Assembly (NCBI RefSeq): GCF_023195925.1
Contig: NZ_JALPRE010000022.1
Coordinates: forward strand, 1-64,000
Direction of reading: 5' to 3'
DNA: 64,000 nucleotides
Source of the DNA: Aquimarina acroporae
Lineage (GTDB): Bacteria > Bacteroidota > Bacteroidia > Flavobacteriales > Flavobacteriaceae
In this document: piece by piece, positions 1 to 7,437 of the stretch
Layout of the letters: each line of letters starts with the position of its first letter
Numbering within the stretch: position 1 is the first letter of the stretch
The notes under the pieces: generated by a model
Told to the model about the DNA's origin: nothing
Database searches by the model: none
The model's input: the letters and a program-made list of their open reading frames with translations, nothing else
Position numbers and translations under genes: made by a program

Positions 1-1
1 T

Positions 2-1333
2 AGAACCTATAGTGTTACGGATGCTGCCGGAAACAGTATCAATGTCACACAAACAATCACGATTAACGATACTACGAATCCTACTATTGTATGTCCTGCG
101 AATATTACTCAACAAGTAGATTCAGGAGAAGCATCAGCAATAGTTAATTTCTCAACTCCAGTAGGTATGGATAATTGTACTGGAGCATTAACTACTCAAA
201 TTGCTGGGTTATCATCGGGTTCTGAATTTCCAGTAGGAATAACCACAAATACATTTGAAGTAACAGATGGAGCTGGAAATTCAATTACTTGTAGTTTTGA
301 TGTCATAGTTTCCGCAGAGATTATAGCCAATGATGATGAAGTTTCGATAGAAGGGGATTTAGGAGGAAATTCAATGAATGTTGTAGATAGTAATGATACC
401 TTGAATAGTAATGGAGCGATATTGGGAGTAAATGTCGAGATAAATAATGTTATAGATGCTACTCCTGCAGATGGAGTGAGTTTAGATCCATTAACAGGAG
501 AAATATTAGTCTTGCCAGGTACACCTCCAGGAGAATATAATATTACTTATACATTATGTAATACCATAATGCCAATAGTATGCGATGATGCTACAATTAG
601 AATAATCGTGACAGATAATTCGAATGCAAATCTAGCTTTAACTAAGATAGGTACCTATGTAGATCGTAATGGAGATAATGCATTAAATGCTGGGGATGAA
701 ATACATTATACTTTTACAGTTGAGAACAATGGGAACGTAGATATAGATAATATAACCTTGACAGACTTGCTGGATGGTATAAATGTTAGTGGAGGACCTA
801 TAGATTTGATTGCAGGAGAAATAGATGATACCAGTTTTAGCGCTATTTACATCCTAACAGAAGAAGATGTTGTATCTGGAAGTGTTTCGAACCAAGCAAC
901 GGTATCAGGTATATCTATTAATGGAGAAGAGATTATAGATGTTTCAGATGACCCTTCAAATACTACGAATATTGACATTGATGGAGATGGAGATTTTGAA
1001 GATATAACTATAACGCAAATAGGGTTTGGTGAAGAAATCACTATATATACGGGTCTAACTCCTAATGGTGATGGGATAAACGATGTCTTTATAATAAATG
1101 GATTGGAACGATATGAAAACACTTTAACGGTCTATAATAGATGGGGAGTGAAGGTTTTTGAAGCCAATAACTATGGAAGAAATGATAATTTTTTTAGTGG
1201 GGTTTCTAATGGAAGAAGCACTTTTAAGCAGGAGGATGAATTACCTGTAGGTACCTATTATTATTTTGTGGAGTATCAGTTAGAATCGGGAGTGACAAAA
1301 AGTATGTCAGGATATTTATATATCCAACGATAA
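2..1333 (+). CDS. T9SS-secreted adhesin-like protein, C-terminal part (5' truncated by window)
   Basis: The reading frame is open from base 2, so the gene begins outside the window; about 443 residues are visible. In order they show a HYR-like beta-sandwich segment (PTIVCPANIT... to about residue 105), a linker rich in D, N and G, a DUF11-type repeat (NANLALTKIG... GDEIHYTFTVENNG), and a C-terminal module starting near GLTPNGDGINDVF and ending in GYLYIQR. That last module is the gliding-motility-associated C-terminal domain, the type B sorting signal of the type IX secretion system. By family knowledge such proteins are large, exported across the outer membrane and surface-attached or released, often acting in adhesion or gliding. 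The PorP/SprF gene directly downstream fits, because type B cargo is usually encoded beside such a partner. The total length is unknown. Confidence 0.9.
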   Translation, partial: RTYSVTDAAGNSINVTQTITINDTTNPTIVCPANITQQVDSGEASAIVNFSTPVGMDNCTGALTTQIAGLSSGSEFPVGITTNTFEVTDGAGNSITCSFDVIVSAEIIANDDEVSIEGDLGGNSMNVVDSNDTLNSNGAILGVNVEINNVIDATPADGVSLDPLTGEILVLPGTPPGEYNITYTLCNTIMPIVCDDATIRIIVTDNSNANLALTKIGTYVDRNGDNALNAGDEIHYTFTVENNGNVDIDNITLTDLLDGINVSGGPIDLIAGEIDDTSFSAIYILTEEDVVSGSVSNQATVSGISINGEEIIDVSDDPSNTTNIDIDGDGDFEDITITQIGFGEEITIYTGLTPNGDGINDVFIINGLERYENTLTVYNRWGVKVFEANNYGRNDNFFSGVSNGRSTFKQEDELPVGTYYYFVEYQLESGVTKSMSGYLYIQR

Positions 1334-1336
1334 AAA

Positions 1337-1360
1337 ATAAAAGAGTTGAATCTCTTTTAT
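1337..1360 (+). terminator. Hairpin right after the adhesin stop codon
   Basis: ATAAAAGAG (1337-1345) and CTCTTTTAT (1352-1360) form a perfect 9-bp stem around a 6-nt loop, starting 4 nt after the stop codon. It is AT-rich and has no following T-run, so it may be a weak terminator or an RNA-stabilising 3' hairpin. Confidence 0.4.
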
Positions 1361-1370
1361 CCAAAGAGAT

Positions 1371-1407
1371 TGTCGTTTAACCGGAAGTAAACGGTGTCTC
1401 ACCGACA
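1371..1407 (+). promoter_or_regulatory. Candidate compact three-way-junction RNA element upstream of porP/sprF
   Basis: Three helices tile with no unpaired junction bases: TGTC 1371-1374 with GACA 1404-1407, GTTTA 1375-1379 with TAAAC 1388-1392 (8-nt loop), and GGTG 1393-1396 with CACC 1400-1403 (TCT loop). It lies between the adhesin and porP/sprF genes, 84 nt before the ATG. The stems are short, so chance is possible. Confidence 0.3.
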
Positions 1408-1491
1408 TATAAAAATAATGATGAACAACTTTTTCTATGTTTATCATGTAGTAAAGTATTGTTTTTGGATAGTTCTTAATAAACTAGTTAT

Positions 1492-2445
1492 ATGAAAAAA
1501 AAGTTTACAATCGTCATTATGATTTTGAGTGCCATATGTACAGAATTCTATGCCCAGCAAGATGCTCAATACACCCAATATATGTATAATACAATAAGCG
1601 TAAATCCTGCCTATGCAGGAAGTAGAGGAGTAATGAGTATAATGGGACTACATCGTAGTCAATGGGTAGGGTTAGAAGGAGCACCTCGCACACAAACTTT
1701 GACCTTAAATACCCCACTTGGAGAAAATGAAAGAGTAGGGTTAGGATTATCAGTAGTTAACGATGAAATAGGTCCTACAGATGAAACTTATATAGATGTA
1801 GATTTTTCATATACCATTCCTACTTCAGAATATGGGAAATTGAGTTTTGGTATCAAGGCCGGTGCTCACTTATTAAATGTAGACTTTCAACAGCTTATTC
1901 AGTTCAATCAAAATGACGCCTTGTTTGAAAATAATATAGACAATAAGTTTAGTCCTCAGGTAGGTATAGGATTATATTATCATACAGATAAAATGTACCT
2001 GGGTTTAAGTGCTCCAAATTTGTTAGAAACAGCTCATTTTGATGAAAGTACAACTATTAATGATAGCGATGCAGTAAGTTTCTTAGCCGAAGAACGAATC
2101 AACTATTATCTAATCGCGGGTTATGTATTCGATGTCAATGATGATATAAGGTTTAAACCGGCGTTATTGACAAAAATGGTTTTTGGTGCTCCGTTACAGG
2201 TAGATGTTTCGGCTAATTTTTTATTATATCAAAGGTTAACTTTAGGTGTTGCTTATCGTTGGAGTGCCGCAGTGACAGGACAAATAGGAGTGCAGATCTC
2301 AGATTCTATGATGATTGGTTTTGCATATGACCGAGAAAGTACAGAATTAGGACAATCTCAATTTAATGATGGGAGCTATGAAGTCATGCTAAGATTTGAA
2401 TTGTTTAAAAAATATAATAGAATGTTAACCCCTCGTTTTTTCTAA
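1492..2445 (+). CDS. PorP/SprF family type IX secretion membrane protein
   Basis: A 317-residue protein with a signal peptide (MKKKFTIVIMILSAICTEFYAQ) followed by the family's hallmark start QQDAQYTQYMYNT...NPAYAGSRG and a WVGLEGAPRTQ segment. The rest alternates short beta-strands typical of a 14-stranded outer-membrane barrel. PorP/SprF proteins are outer-membrane partners of T9SS; SprF is needed for secretion or anchoring of the SprB adhesin. This copy sits 158 bp downstream of a type B cargo gene on the same strand, so it most likely serves that cargo. The ATG chosen gives a clean signal peptide. The exact role (export, anchoring or processing) cannot be told from sequence. Confidence 0.92.
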   Translation: MKKKFTIVIMILSAICTEFYAQQDAQYTQYMYNTISVNPAYAGSRGVMSIMGLHRSQWVGLEGAPRTQTLTLNTPLGENERVGLGLSVVNDEIGPTDETYIDVDFSYTIPTSEYGKLSFGIKAGAHLLNVDFQQLIQFNQNDALFENNIDNKFSPQVGIGLYYHTDKMYLGLSAPNLLETAHFDESTTINDSDAVSFLAEERINYYLIAGYVFDVNDDIRFKPALLTKMVFGAPLQVDVSANFLLYQRLTLGVAYRWSAAVTGQIGVQISDSMMIGFAYDRESTELGQSQFNDGSYEVMLRFELFKKYNRMLTPRFF

Positions 2446-2515
2446 TTTAGGTATATGTTGTTAAAAATTAGAATGTTTGATAGTTTTGAACTTATTTTTT
2501 ATGGTAAAACCATAA

Positions 2516-2523
2516 TAAATTTG
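2516..2523 (+). promoter_or_regulatory. Bacteroidetes -7 promoter box, TAAATTTG
   Basis: A perfect TAnnTTTG match. The nearest upstream TTTG (2485-2488) is 27 nt away, farther than the usual 19-21, so the promoter is plausible but incomplete. It could drive the non-coding transcript toward 3394. Confidence 0.35.
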
Positions 2524-2651
2524 CGGTTTAATTCTGTGTTAGTTAAGTAAATTGTATTTATATTTAAGTATTGTTTTTAAAGTATAAAAACATAAATAAA
2601 ATAACAGAGCAAAAAACTTATTTTCCCACCCCACCCTGAGTTTTTGTTTCT

Positions 2652-2678
2652 GGTATAAGGAATACCTTTTTTAGGTAT
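2652..2678 (+). terminator. Possible weak terminator downstream of porP/sprF
   Basis: GGTAT (2652-2656) pairs with ATACC (2662-2666) and is followed by TTTTTT. The same ATACCT can instead pair with AGGTAT (2673-2678), so two mutually exclusive small hairpins exist. Both stems are only 5-6 bp. Confidence 0.3.
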
Positions 2679-2866
2679 AGTTGTATATTTTTCTTAGAAA
2701 CATATAGTAAATATAGCACGTTCCTTGAATATTTCTTTTTTAAACTAAAGTAGATTATGGAACCTTAACAGGTTGTTGCAAAAAGGGATCATATTTACAT
2801 TTAATGAAGAATATTGAAAGCTTTCACAATAATAGCTAATTATAGCTTTATGTTGAATGCAATATG

Positions 2867-2919
2867 CAAACAACCCCGCTATTTGTAAAACTTTGGCGAG
2901 CCAACAAAAGCAGGGTTTG
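2867..2919 (+). promoter_or_regulatory. Candidate structured RNA element of unknown class
   Basis: Nested helices close a 53-nt element: CAAA 2867-2870 with TTTG 2916-2919; CCC 2875-2877 with GGG 2913-2915; GCT 2878-2880 with AGC 2909-2911; TTTGT 2882-2886 with ACAAA 2904-2908; and TGG 2894-2896 with CCA 2901-2903 capped by a CGAG tetraloop. That makes about 18 base pairs, with bulges CAAC (2871-2874) and AAAACTT (2887-2893). It ends 29 nt before the ATG at 2949. I cannot match it to a known riboswitch class. Confidence 0.4.
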
Positions 2920-2948
2920 AATAACGATTAATAATTAAATTAACCACT

Positions 2949-3287
2949 ATGAGTGAATTAGTACATACTTCTATGTTTTCAGGATATCAAGCTTATCCTC
3001 ATAAAACATCTCTCATATATACATCTAATTTCTTATGTCTTTTCGTTTCTCTTTTAGACTCGAAATATAGGAATTCTATTAATTATTTATGGTGTTTCCG
3101 TAATACTTTTAAGACTTTATTAACAGAAATTAGACTACCTAGAGTTTTCAATCTTAACAGGCATTTCAGTAGATTATATTCTTATATAATTACTCGTACA
3201 AAACTTTATACAAGACCAACAATCAACATGTTTCATATAACACCCATTTCAAGAGTAAATTTTGAATATTGTGTTTTGGAGACATAA
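2949..3287 (+). CDS. Doubtful 112-residue open frame, possibly not translated
   Basis: An ATG-started frame that I do not recognise. Its composition is odd for a protein: one glycine, one alanine and one aspartate among 112 residues, with many Ser, Thr, Leu, Tyr, Asn and Arg. It has no signal peptide and no convincing domain. It follows the folded element at 2867-2919 and is followed by a strong terminator at 3358, so the region is probably transcribed. It may be a non-coding RNA whose frame is open by chance, or an unusual small protein under control of the upstream fold. Low confidence. Confidence 0.2.
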   Translation: MSELVHTSMFSGYQAYPHKTSLIYTSNFLCLFVSLLDSKYRNSINYLWCFRNTFKTLLTEIRLPRVFNLNRHFSRLYSYIITRTKLYTRPTINMFHITPISRVNFEYCVLET

Positions 3288-3357
3288 AGAAAAAATATTG
3301 ACTATTGACTTTTTAGTCTTTAGTTCTGAAGATGCATTTTGACGATGTGTTTACTTT

Positions 3358-3394
3358 AAACCCCCCGGCTTTAGGGGTAATTCTGGGGGGTTTT
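3358..3394 (+). terminator. Strong rho-independent terminator
   Basis: AAACCCCCC (3358-3366) pairs with GGGGGGTTT (3385-3393) as a 9-bp GC-rich stem running into TTTT. The C-run can alternatively pair with GGGG (3374-3377). It ends whatever transcript crosses 2949-3287. Confidence 0.75.
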
Positions 3395-3464
3395 ACTATT
3401 ATTCGTCAATAAAAGAAGCGTTTTAGATTTTGACCAGTTTTTTAAATTAAATGTAGATTTTGGG

Positions 3465-3499
3465 AAACCGTTTGATACTTGTGATCAGGCGGTTTTTTT
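3465..3499 (+). terminator. Second rho-independent terminator
   Basis: AAACCG (3465-3470) pairs with CGGTTT (3490-3495), with an inner GAT/ATC helix, and runs into seven Ts (3493-3499). It lies only about 70 nt after the first terminator and insulates the methyltransferase gene. Confidence 0.6.
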
Positions 3500-3523
3500 A
3501 TATATGTGATACTGTTAATTTTT

Positions 3524-3531
3524 TATATTTT
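3524..3531 (+). promoter_or_regulatory. -7-like box TATATTTT upstream of trmH-family gene
   Basis: Seven of eight matches to TAnnTTTG, ending 7 nt before the ATG at 3539. It lies inside the frame that would open from the GTG at 3506, which argues for the later start. Confidence 0.35.
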
Positions 3532-3538
3532 AGCAATT

Positions 3539-4204
3539 ATGACCGATGTAAAACTCCTAGAATATTTAGAATCCTTTCTAACTACCAGAAGACTTGGATT
3601 GTATAAAAAAGTGTTGGCGCAAAGAACCAATTTTTTTACGGTTGCCATAGAAGATGTATATCAATTACATAATACTAGTGCGGTAATACGAAGTTGTGAT
3701 GTCTTTGGTATTCAGAATGTTCACATTATAGATGAAATTCACCAGAAACGAATTGATAGAGAAATCGCAATGGGTGCACAAAAGTGGGTAGATATTAATC
3801 GTTATCCAAGCACCAAAGATTGCATTACAAAGCTCAAAGCACAAGGATATCAGATTGTTGCTACAACACCTCATGATGATTCAAAAATTTTAGAAGATTT
3901 TGATATTAATGTTCCATCTGCATTTTTCTTTGGTAGGGAGCAACAAGGTCTTAGTGATATGGTTTTGGAAGAAGCAGATGCGAAATTACATATCCCGATG
4001 GTTGGTTTTACAGAAAGTCTTAATATTTCAGTTTCTGCGGCTATAATACTTCAGTATATTACTAGTGAATTAAGAAAATCCAATATTTCCTGGAAATTAT
4101 CTGAAGAAGAAAAATTGGCAAAAAGAATGGAATGGGCAAAAAAAGCTATAAAAAGCCATCATGAAATTATTGAAAGATTCTATCATGAACAGGGATTGAA
4201 GTAG
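3539..4204 (+). CDS. TrmH/SpoU-family RNA 2'-O-methyltransferase (probable tRNA Gm18)
   Basis: A 222-residue SPOUT-class methyltransferase. It shows the family motifs in order: RTNFFTVAIEDVYQLHNTSAVIRSCDVFGIQ near residues 25-55 (motif 1, with the N..A..R pattern), FFFGREQQGLSDMVLEEAD (motif 2) and IPMVGFTESLNISVSAAIIL (motif 3, cofactor knot). SPOUT enzymes methylate the ribose 2'-OH of a guanosine using S-adenosylmethionine. Similarity to flavobacterial TrmH proteins suggests tRNA G18, but rRNA cannot be excluded. An upstream in-frame GTG at 3506 would add a hydrophobic stretch (MILLIFYILAI) that overlaps a promoter-like box, so the ATG at 3539 is preferred. Confidence 0.85.
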   Translation: MTDVKLLEYLESFLTTRRLGLYKKVLAQRTNFFTVAIEDVYQLHNTSAVIRSCDVFGIQNVHIIDEIHQKRIDREIAMGAQKWVDINRYPSTKDCITKLKAQGYQIVATTPHDDSKILEDFDINVPSAFFFGREQQGLSDMVLEEADAKLHIPMVGFTESLNISVSAAIILQYITSELRKSNISWKLSEEEKLAKRMEWAKKAIKSHHEIIERFYHEQGLK

Positions 4205-4301
4205 CCTTTGCATCTTGACATAAAAATTGCTAAGGTTTACATATTTTATTTTTAGACGATTTAAATTGTTGGTATATTTCTAAAACACTAAAAAGTTTGT
4301 G

Positions 4302-4667
4302 ATGGTTATATGGTTTGAGATTCCGGTAATTGATATGGAAAGAGCAAAAGCGTTTTATGAAAAAGTTTTTGATATTAAGATTAGCATACACAATATGGAT
4401 GGTTTAGAAATGTGATGGTTCCCTAATAAAAATCAAACAGGGTTGTCAACAGGGACTTTGGTTAAAGCTGATGAACATTATAGTCCAAGCCGTAATGGTG
4501 TTTTGGTATATTTTGCTTGTGAGGACGTTGGTAATGAAATCGGTAGAGTAGAAGCGGCAGGGGGCACTGTAGTTTCTGGTAAAAAACAGATTTCAGAAAA
4601 CAATGGGTATATGGCTTACTTCGTAGATTCAGAAGGAAACCGAATTGCATTGCATTCGCAAAAGTAA
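4302..4667 (+). pseudogene. VOC (glyoxalase/bleomycin-resistance) family gene with in-frame TGA
   Basis: The frame from the ATG at 4302 reads MVIWFEIPVIDMERAKAFYEKVF, the usual start of a small VOC metalloprotein, and continues in the same frame to TAA at 4667. It is interrupted by a single TGA at 4413-4415 (LEM-stop-WFPNK). The downstream part (GVLVYFACEDVGNEIGRVEAAGGTVV...GYMAYFVDSEGNRIALHSQ) is well conserved VOC sequence, about 121 residues in all. TGA is used as a normal stop elsewhere here (38682-38684), so recoding is unlikely. This is either a recent nonsense mutation or a sequencing error. A downstream start near 4443 would give only half a VOC fold. Function unknown. Confidence 0.75.
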
Positions 4668-4699
4668 AATGAGATTCAGATTCCTTTTAGGATAAACAA

Positions 4700-5461
4700 T
4701 TATTTACGATCTAGCACTTTATACTCTTCGTAACATTCACTAATCGCATCAAGAATTTGTAGGTCATTAGCAAATTTGATAAAGTCTGCAGAATAGTTGC
4801 AATTTCTCAATATTTCATCAATATCAAGGCGTTCTACTTGTAGTAAAGCCATTAATGTAGCTCTATCGAATTTGTTTTCAAGCAGATTCCTGATCTCATC
4901 ATCCTTTTTCATTTTACGCAACTTTCTAAGTTCTTTAGACCGTTTGCTAAAAATATTATATAAAAAGTCGGCAGGATTAAATATTGCTCCCAATACCTTG
5001 TTTACAGCTCCTGGCTGTCTACTACCTCCTTCATAACCAGAATTAAGTCCAGAAATACTATATCTATAGTTATTGTAAACTGGTATACGTTTAGCATCAA
5101 TCTCAAGATACCCTGTGAGCTGTACATCTGCAACCACAACTTCTTCGAGAGCGATACCCAGTTCGGTCATTTTTATTTTTACATCACCATATTTTACCCA
5201 ATCATTGGTTACTCTTACTCTAATAGGCTTATACCCGATATAAGAAAAATATAGGGTGTCATTTACTTTTGCTTGAATGGTAAAGTCACCTTCTTTATCG
5301 GTTATAGTACCAATAACTTGTGTAAGGTTAACGATATGAACACTTTCTAATTCTTTATCATTAGCAGCATTCAATACTTTACCAGATACGGTTTCGCTGC
5401 CTTCTTGAGCATAGGTAATACAACCAAAAAATAGTACTATGTAAAATAAAAGTTTCTTCAT
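4700..5461 (-). CDS. Secreted protein with carboxypeptidase-regulatory-like domain
   Basis: A 253-residue protein with a signal peptide (MKKLLFYIVLFFGCITYAQ) followed by a CarboxypepD_reg-like beta-sandwich: VSGKVLNAANDKELESVHIVNL...GTITDKEGDFTIQAKVNDTLYFSYIGYKPIRV (about residues 24-85). This is the domain found at the N-terminus of SusC-like receptors, but here no plug or barrel follows. The C-terminal 130 residues are helical and charged (RSKELRKLRKMKKDDEIRN). Such stand-alone proteins are common in Flavobacteriaceae; their function is not established. It is transcribed alone, leftward, and ends 32 bp from the VOC pseudogene that faces it. Confidence 0.75.
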   Translation of the reverse strand: MKKLLFYIVLFFGCITYAQEGSETVSGKVLNAANDKELESVHIVNLTQVIGTITDKEGDFTIQAKVNDTLYFSYIGYKPIRVRVTNDWVKYGDVKIKMTELGIALEEVVVADVQLTGYLEIDAKRIPVYNNYRYSISGLNSGYEGGSRQPGAVNKVLGAIFNPADFLYNIFSKRSKELRKLRKMKKDDEIRNLLENKFDRATLMALLQVERLDIDEILRNCNYSADFIKFANDLQILDAISECYEEYKVLDRK

Positions 5462-5543
5462 ATAGTATATAGACGTTCAATATTTATGAATATAACATAA
5501 AAATCGGGCCAAAAATCATATAACCATGTTAATTAATCTAGAT

Positions 5544-7304
5544 TTATCTTCGATCACTACGTTTTCTTCTATCTCTTCTTGAGTTTCCACCTTGATCTCT
5601 TCCCTCACCACGATCAAAACGTTTTTTTCCTTTAGGTTTAAAACCGTCACTTCTCCTTTTTCCTTTGAAACCGTTACCATCGCGGCGGCGTTTACCTCCT
5701 CCTTTGCGACCAGATCCTTTAGAGATTTCAACATTCACCTTTCTGCCTTCCATTCTGAAATCTTCAAAAATAGAAAGTACACGTTCTTGATATTCTGAAG
5801 TAGTATTAAAAAATGAAAAGCTTTCCTTTACGTCGACACGACTTAAAGAGTCACTTCCTAATTCTAATACTTCTTTAAGGAAATCTTTAAGGGTCATCCA
5901 GTCGAACCCATCTTTTTCACCAACATTTATGAAATAACGGGTAGTACCATCTCCACCAGAACTTCTTTCATTATCTCTTCCCGTTACATTAAGATCTCTG
6001 GCATTTTTGTAATAGTTATGAAAGCGGGAAAATTCTACTGAGAAAAATTTCTTAATTAATTCTTCTTTACTAAAACCGTCTAACACCTCATGAATGGAAG
6101 GTAGATAACTATCAATTTCATGATTAATTTCTGCTTTTCCGATATCACTGGCAAGGTGAAAAAGCTGTACTTGACAAATTTCTTCACCGCTTGGTATTTC
6201 TTTCTTCTCAAATTCTTTTTTGATAATACGCTCTACCGACTTGATCTTTCTTATTTCACTTTTAGAAACGATTACCATAGAAACTCCACTTTTTCCAGCT
6301 CTACCAGTTCTTCCGCTTCGGTGTGTATAGGTTTCTATTTCATCGGGTAATTGATAATTAATAACGTGAGTCACATCATCTACATCGATTCCTCTTGCCG
6401 CTACATCGGTGGCAACCAGCATTTGTATTTGTCGATTTCTGAAGCTCTTCATTACCAAATCTCTTTGGTTTTGGCTTAAATCACCATGTAATGCCGCTGC
6501 GTTATAACCATCTCCAATAAGATTTTCTGCTACCTTTTGAGTGTCTCTTTTTGTTCTACAAAAAATCACCGAGAAGATATCAGGGTTTGCATCTGCCAGT
6601 CTTTTAAGAGCAGCATATCTGTCACGTGAGTTTACAACATAGTATTCATGCGACACATTTTTTGATCCGGTATTTTTATGACCTACCGTAATTTCTTTTG
6701 GGCTATCCATAAATCGCTTAGCGATGGTTGCGACCTCTTTAGGCATAGTTGCAGAAAACAGCCAAGTGTTTTTATGCTCTGGAGTATGAGATAGTATAGC
6801 ATTTATATCTTCATAGAATCCCATATTTAGCATTTCGTCTGCCTCATCTAATACACAAAACCCGATATCGCTAATGTTCACCATTTTGCGATTGATCATA
6901 TCTTGCATACGACCAGGTGTTGCTACAATAATTTGGGCACCACGTTTAATCTGTTTTGCTTGCTCTGTAATACTAGCTCCACCATAAATGGCTACCACGT
7001 TTAGGCCAGAAATATATTTAGAGTAGTTTTTAAGTTCATTGGTAATTTGTAGACATAATTCTCGAGTAGGAGAAAGAATTAACCCCTGGGTAATTCTACT
7101 TTTTACATCAATCTTTTCGATTAATGGAAATCCAAAAGCTGCTGTTTTTCCGGTACCCGTTTGGGCCAGAGCAACTATATCTGTATCTTCATTAAGTAAG
7201 ATAGGAATTGCTTTTTCTTGTACCTCACTTGGGGTTTCAAACCCCATATCATTCACCGCCTTTAGAATTTCATCACCGAGGCCTAAAGCTTCAAATTTGT
7301 TCAT
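5544..7304 (-). CDS. DEAD-box RNA helicase with DbpA-like RNA-binding domain
   Basis: A 586-residue ATP-dependent RNA helicase. Visible motifs are the Q motif region (FEALGLGDEILKAVNDMGFETPSEVQ), motif I AQTGTGKTAA, Ia PTRELCLQ, II DEAD, III SAT, V DVAARGIDVDDV and VI HRSGRTGRAG. After the two RecA lobes (about 1-375) comes a linker, then a DbpA-type RNA-binding domain near residues 460-540 (TRYFINVGEKDGFDW...), and a very basic G/R/K-rich tail. Family members (DeaD/CshA/DbpA) act in ribosome assembly, RNA decay or cold adaptation. The DbpA-like domain suggests structured rRNA as substrate, by inference. It is a single leftward gene with its own promoter. Confidence 0.93.
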   Translation of the reverse strand: MNKFEALGLGDEILKAVNDMGFETPSEVQEKAIPILLNEDTDIVALAQTGTGKTAAFGFPLIEKIDVKSRITQGLILSPTRELCLQITNELKNYSKYISGLNVVAIYGGASITEQAKQIKRGAQIIVATPGRMQDMINRKMVNISDIGFCVLDEADEMLNMGFYEDINAILSHTPEHKNTWLFSATMPKEVATIAKRFMDSPKEITVGHKNTGSKNVSHEYYVVNSRDRYAALKRLADANPDIFSVIFCRTKRDTQKVAENLIGDGYNAAALHGDLSQNQRDLVMKSFRNRQIQMLVATDVAARGIDVDDVTHVINYQLPDEIETYTHRSGRTGRAGKSGVSMVIVSKSEIRKIKSVERIIKKEFEKKEIPSGEEICQVQLFHLASDIGKAEINHEIDSYLPSIHEVLDGFSKEELIKKFFSVEFSRFHNYYKNARDLNVTGRDNERSSGGDGTTRYFINVGEKDGFDWMTLKDFLKEVLELGSDSLSRVDVKESFSFFNTTSEYQERVLSIFEDFRMEGRKVNVEISKGSGRKGGGKRRRDGNGFKGKRRSDGFKPKGKKRFDRGEGRDQGGNSRRDRRKRSDRR

Positions 7305-7321
7305 ATAAATAAAATAAGCCG

Positions 7322-7353
7322 CAAAGGTACGGTTTATTATTGGTCTATAACAA
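7322..7353 (-). promoter_or_regulatory. Promoter of the DEAD-box helicase gene
   Basis: On the minus strand, TACCTTTG (7322-7329) is a perfect -7 box and TTG (7351-7353) lies 21 nt upstream as the -33 element. The start codon is 18 nt downstream of the -7 box. Confidence 0.6.
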
Positions 7354-7437
7354 TAACGTGATATATATTATAGTGTTGCAACAAACTTAATTTATCTGTA
7401 GATTTTTAATTAGGAAGATTTACCTTTTTGTAGGAAC

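Larger units (their letters stand above)
2446..2948. other. Long AT-rich non-coding stretch after porP/sprF
   Basis: No convincing reading frame is present. It contains a perfect Bacteroidetes -7 box (TAAATTTG, 2516-2523), a possible weak terminator (2652-2672), small hairpins such as AGCTA-ATTA-TAGCT (within 2833-2848), and the folded element at 2867-2919 listed separately. It is probably the untranslated part of a transcript that ends at the terminators near 3358-3499. Confidence 0.5.

Noticed and set aside
2867-2919. Known riboswitch or ribozyme class
   Set aside because: I compared by eye with cobalamin, TPP, SAM, preQ1 and hammerhead cores and found no match; it is left as an unclassified fold.
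3506-3538. Upstream GTG start for the TrmH-family gene
   Set aside because: It adds a hydrophobic stretch not seen in the family and overlaps a promoter-like box; the ATG at 3539 gives the usual N-terminus.
4413-4415. Selenocysteine or TGA recoding in the VOC gene
   Set aside because: No SECIS-like hairpin is evident, the family has no selenocysteine at this place, and TGA ends other genes here.
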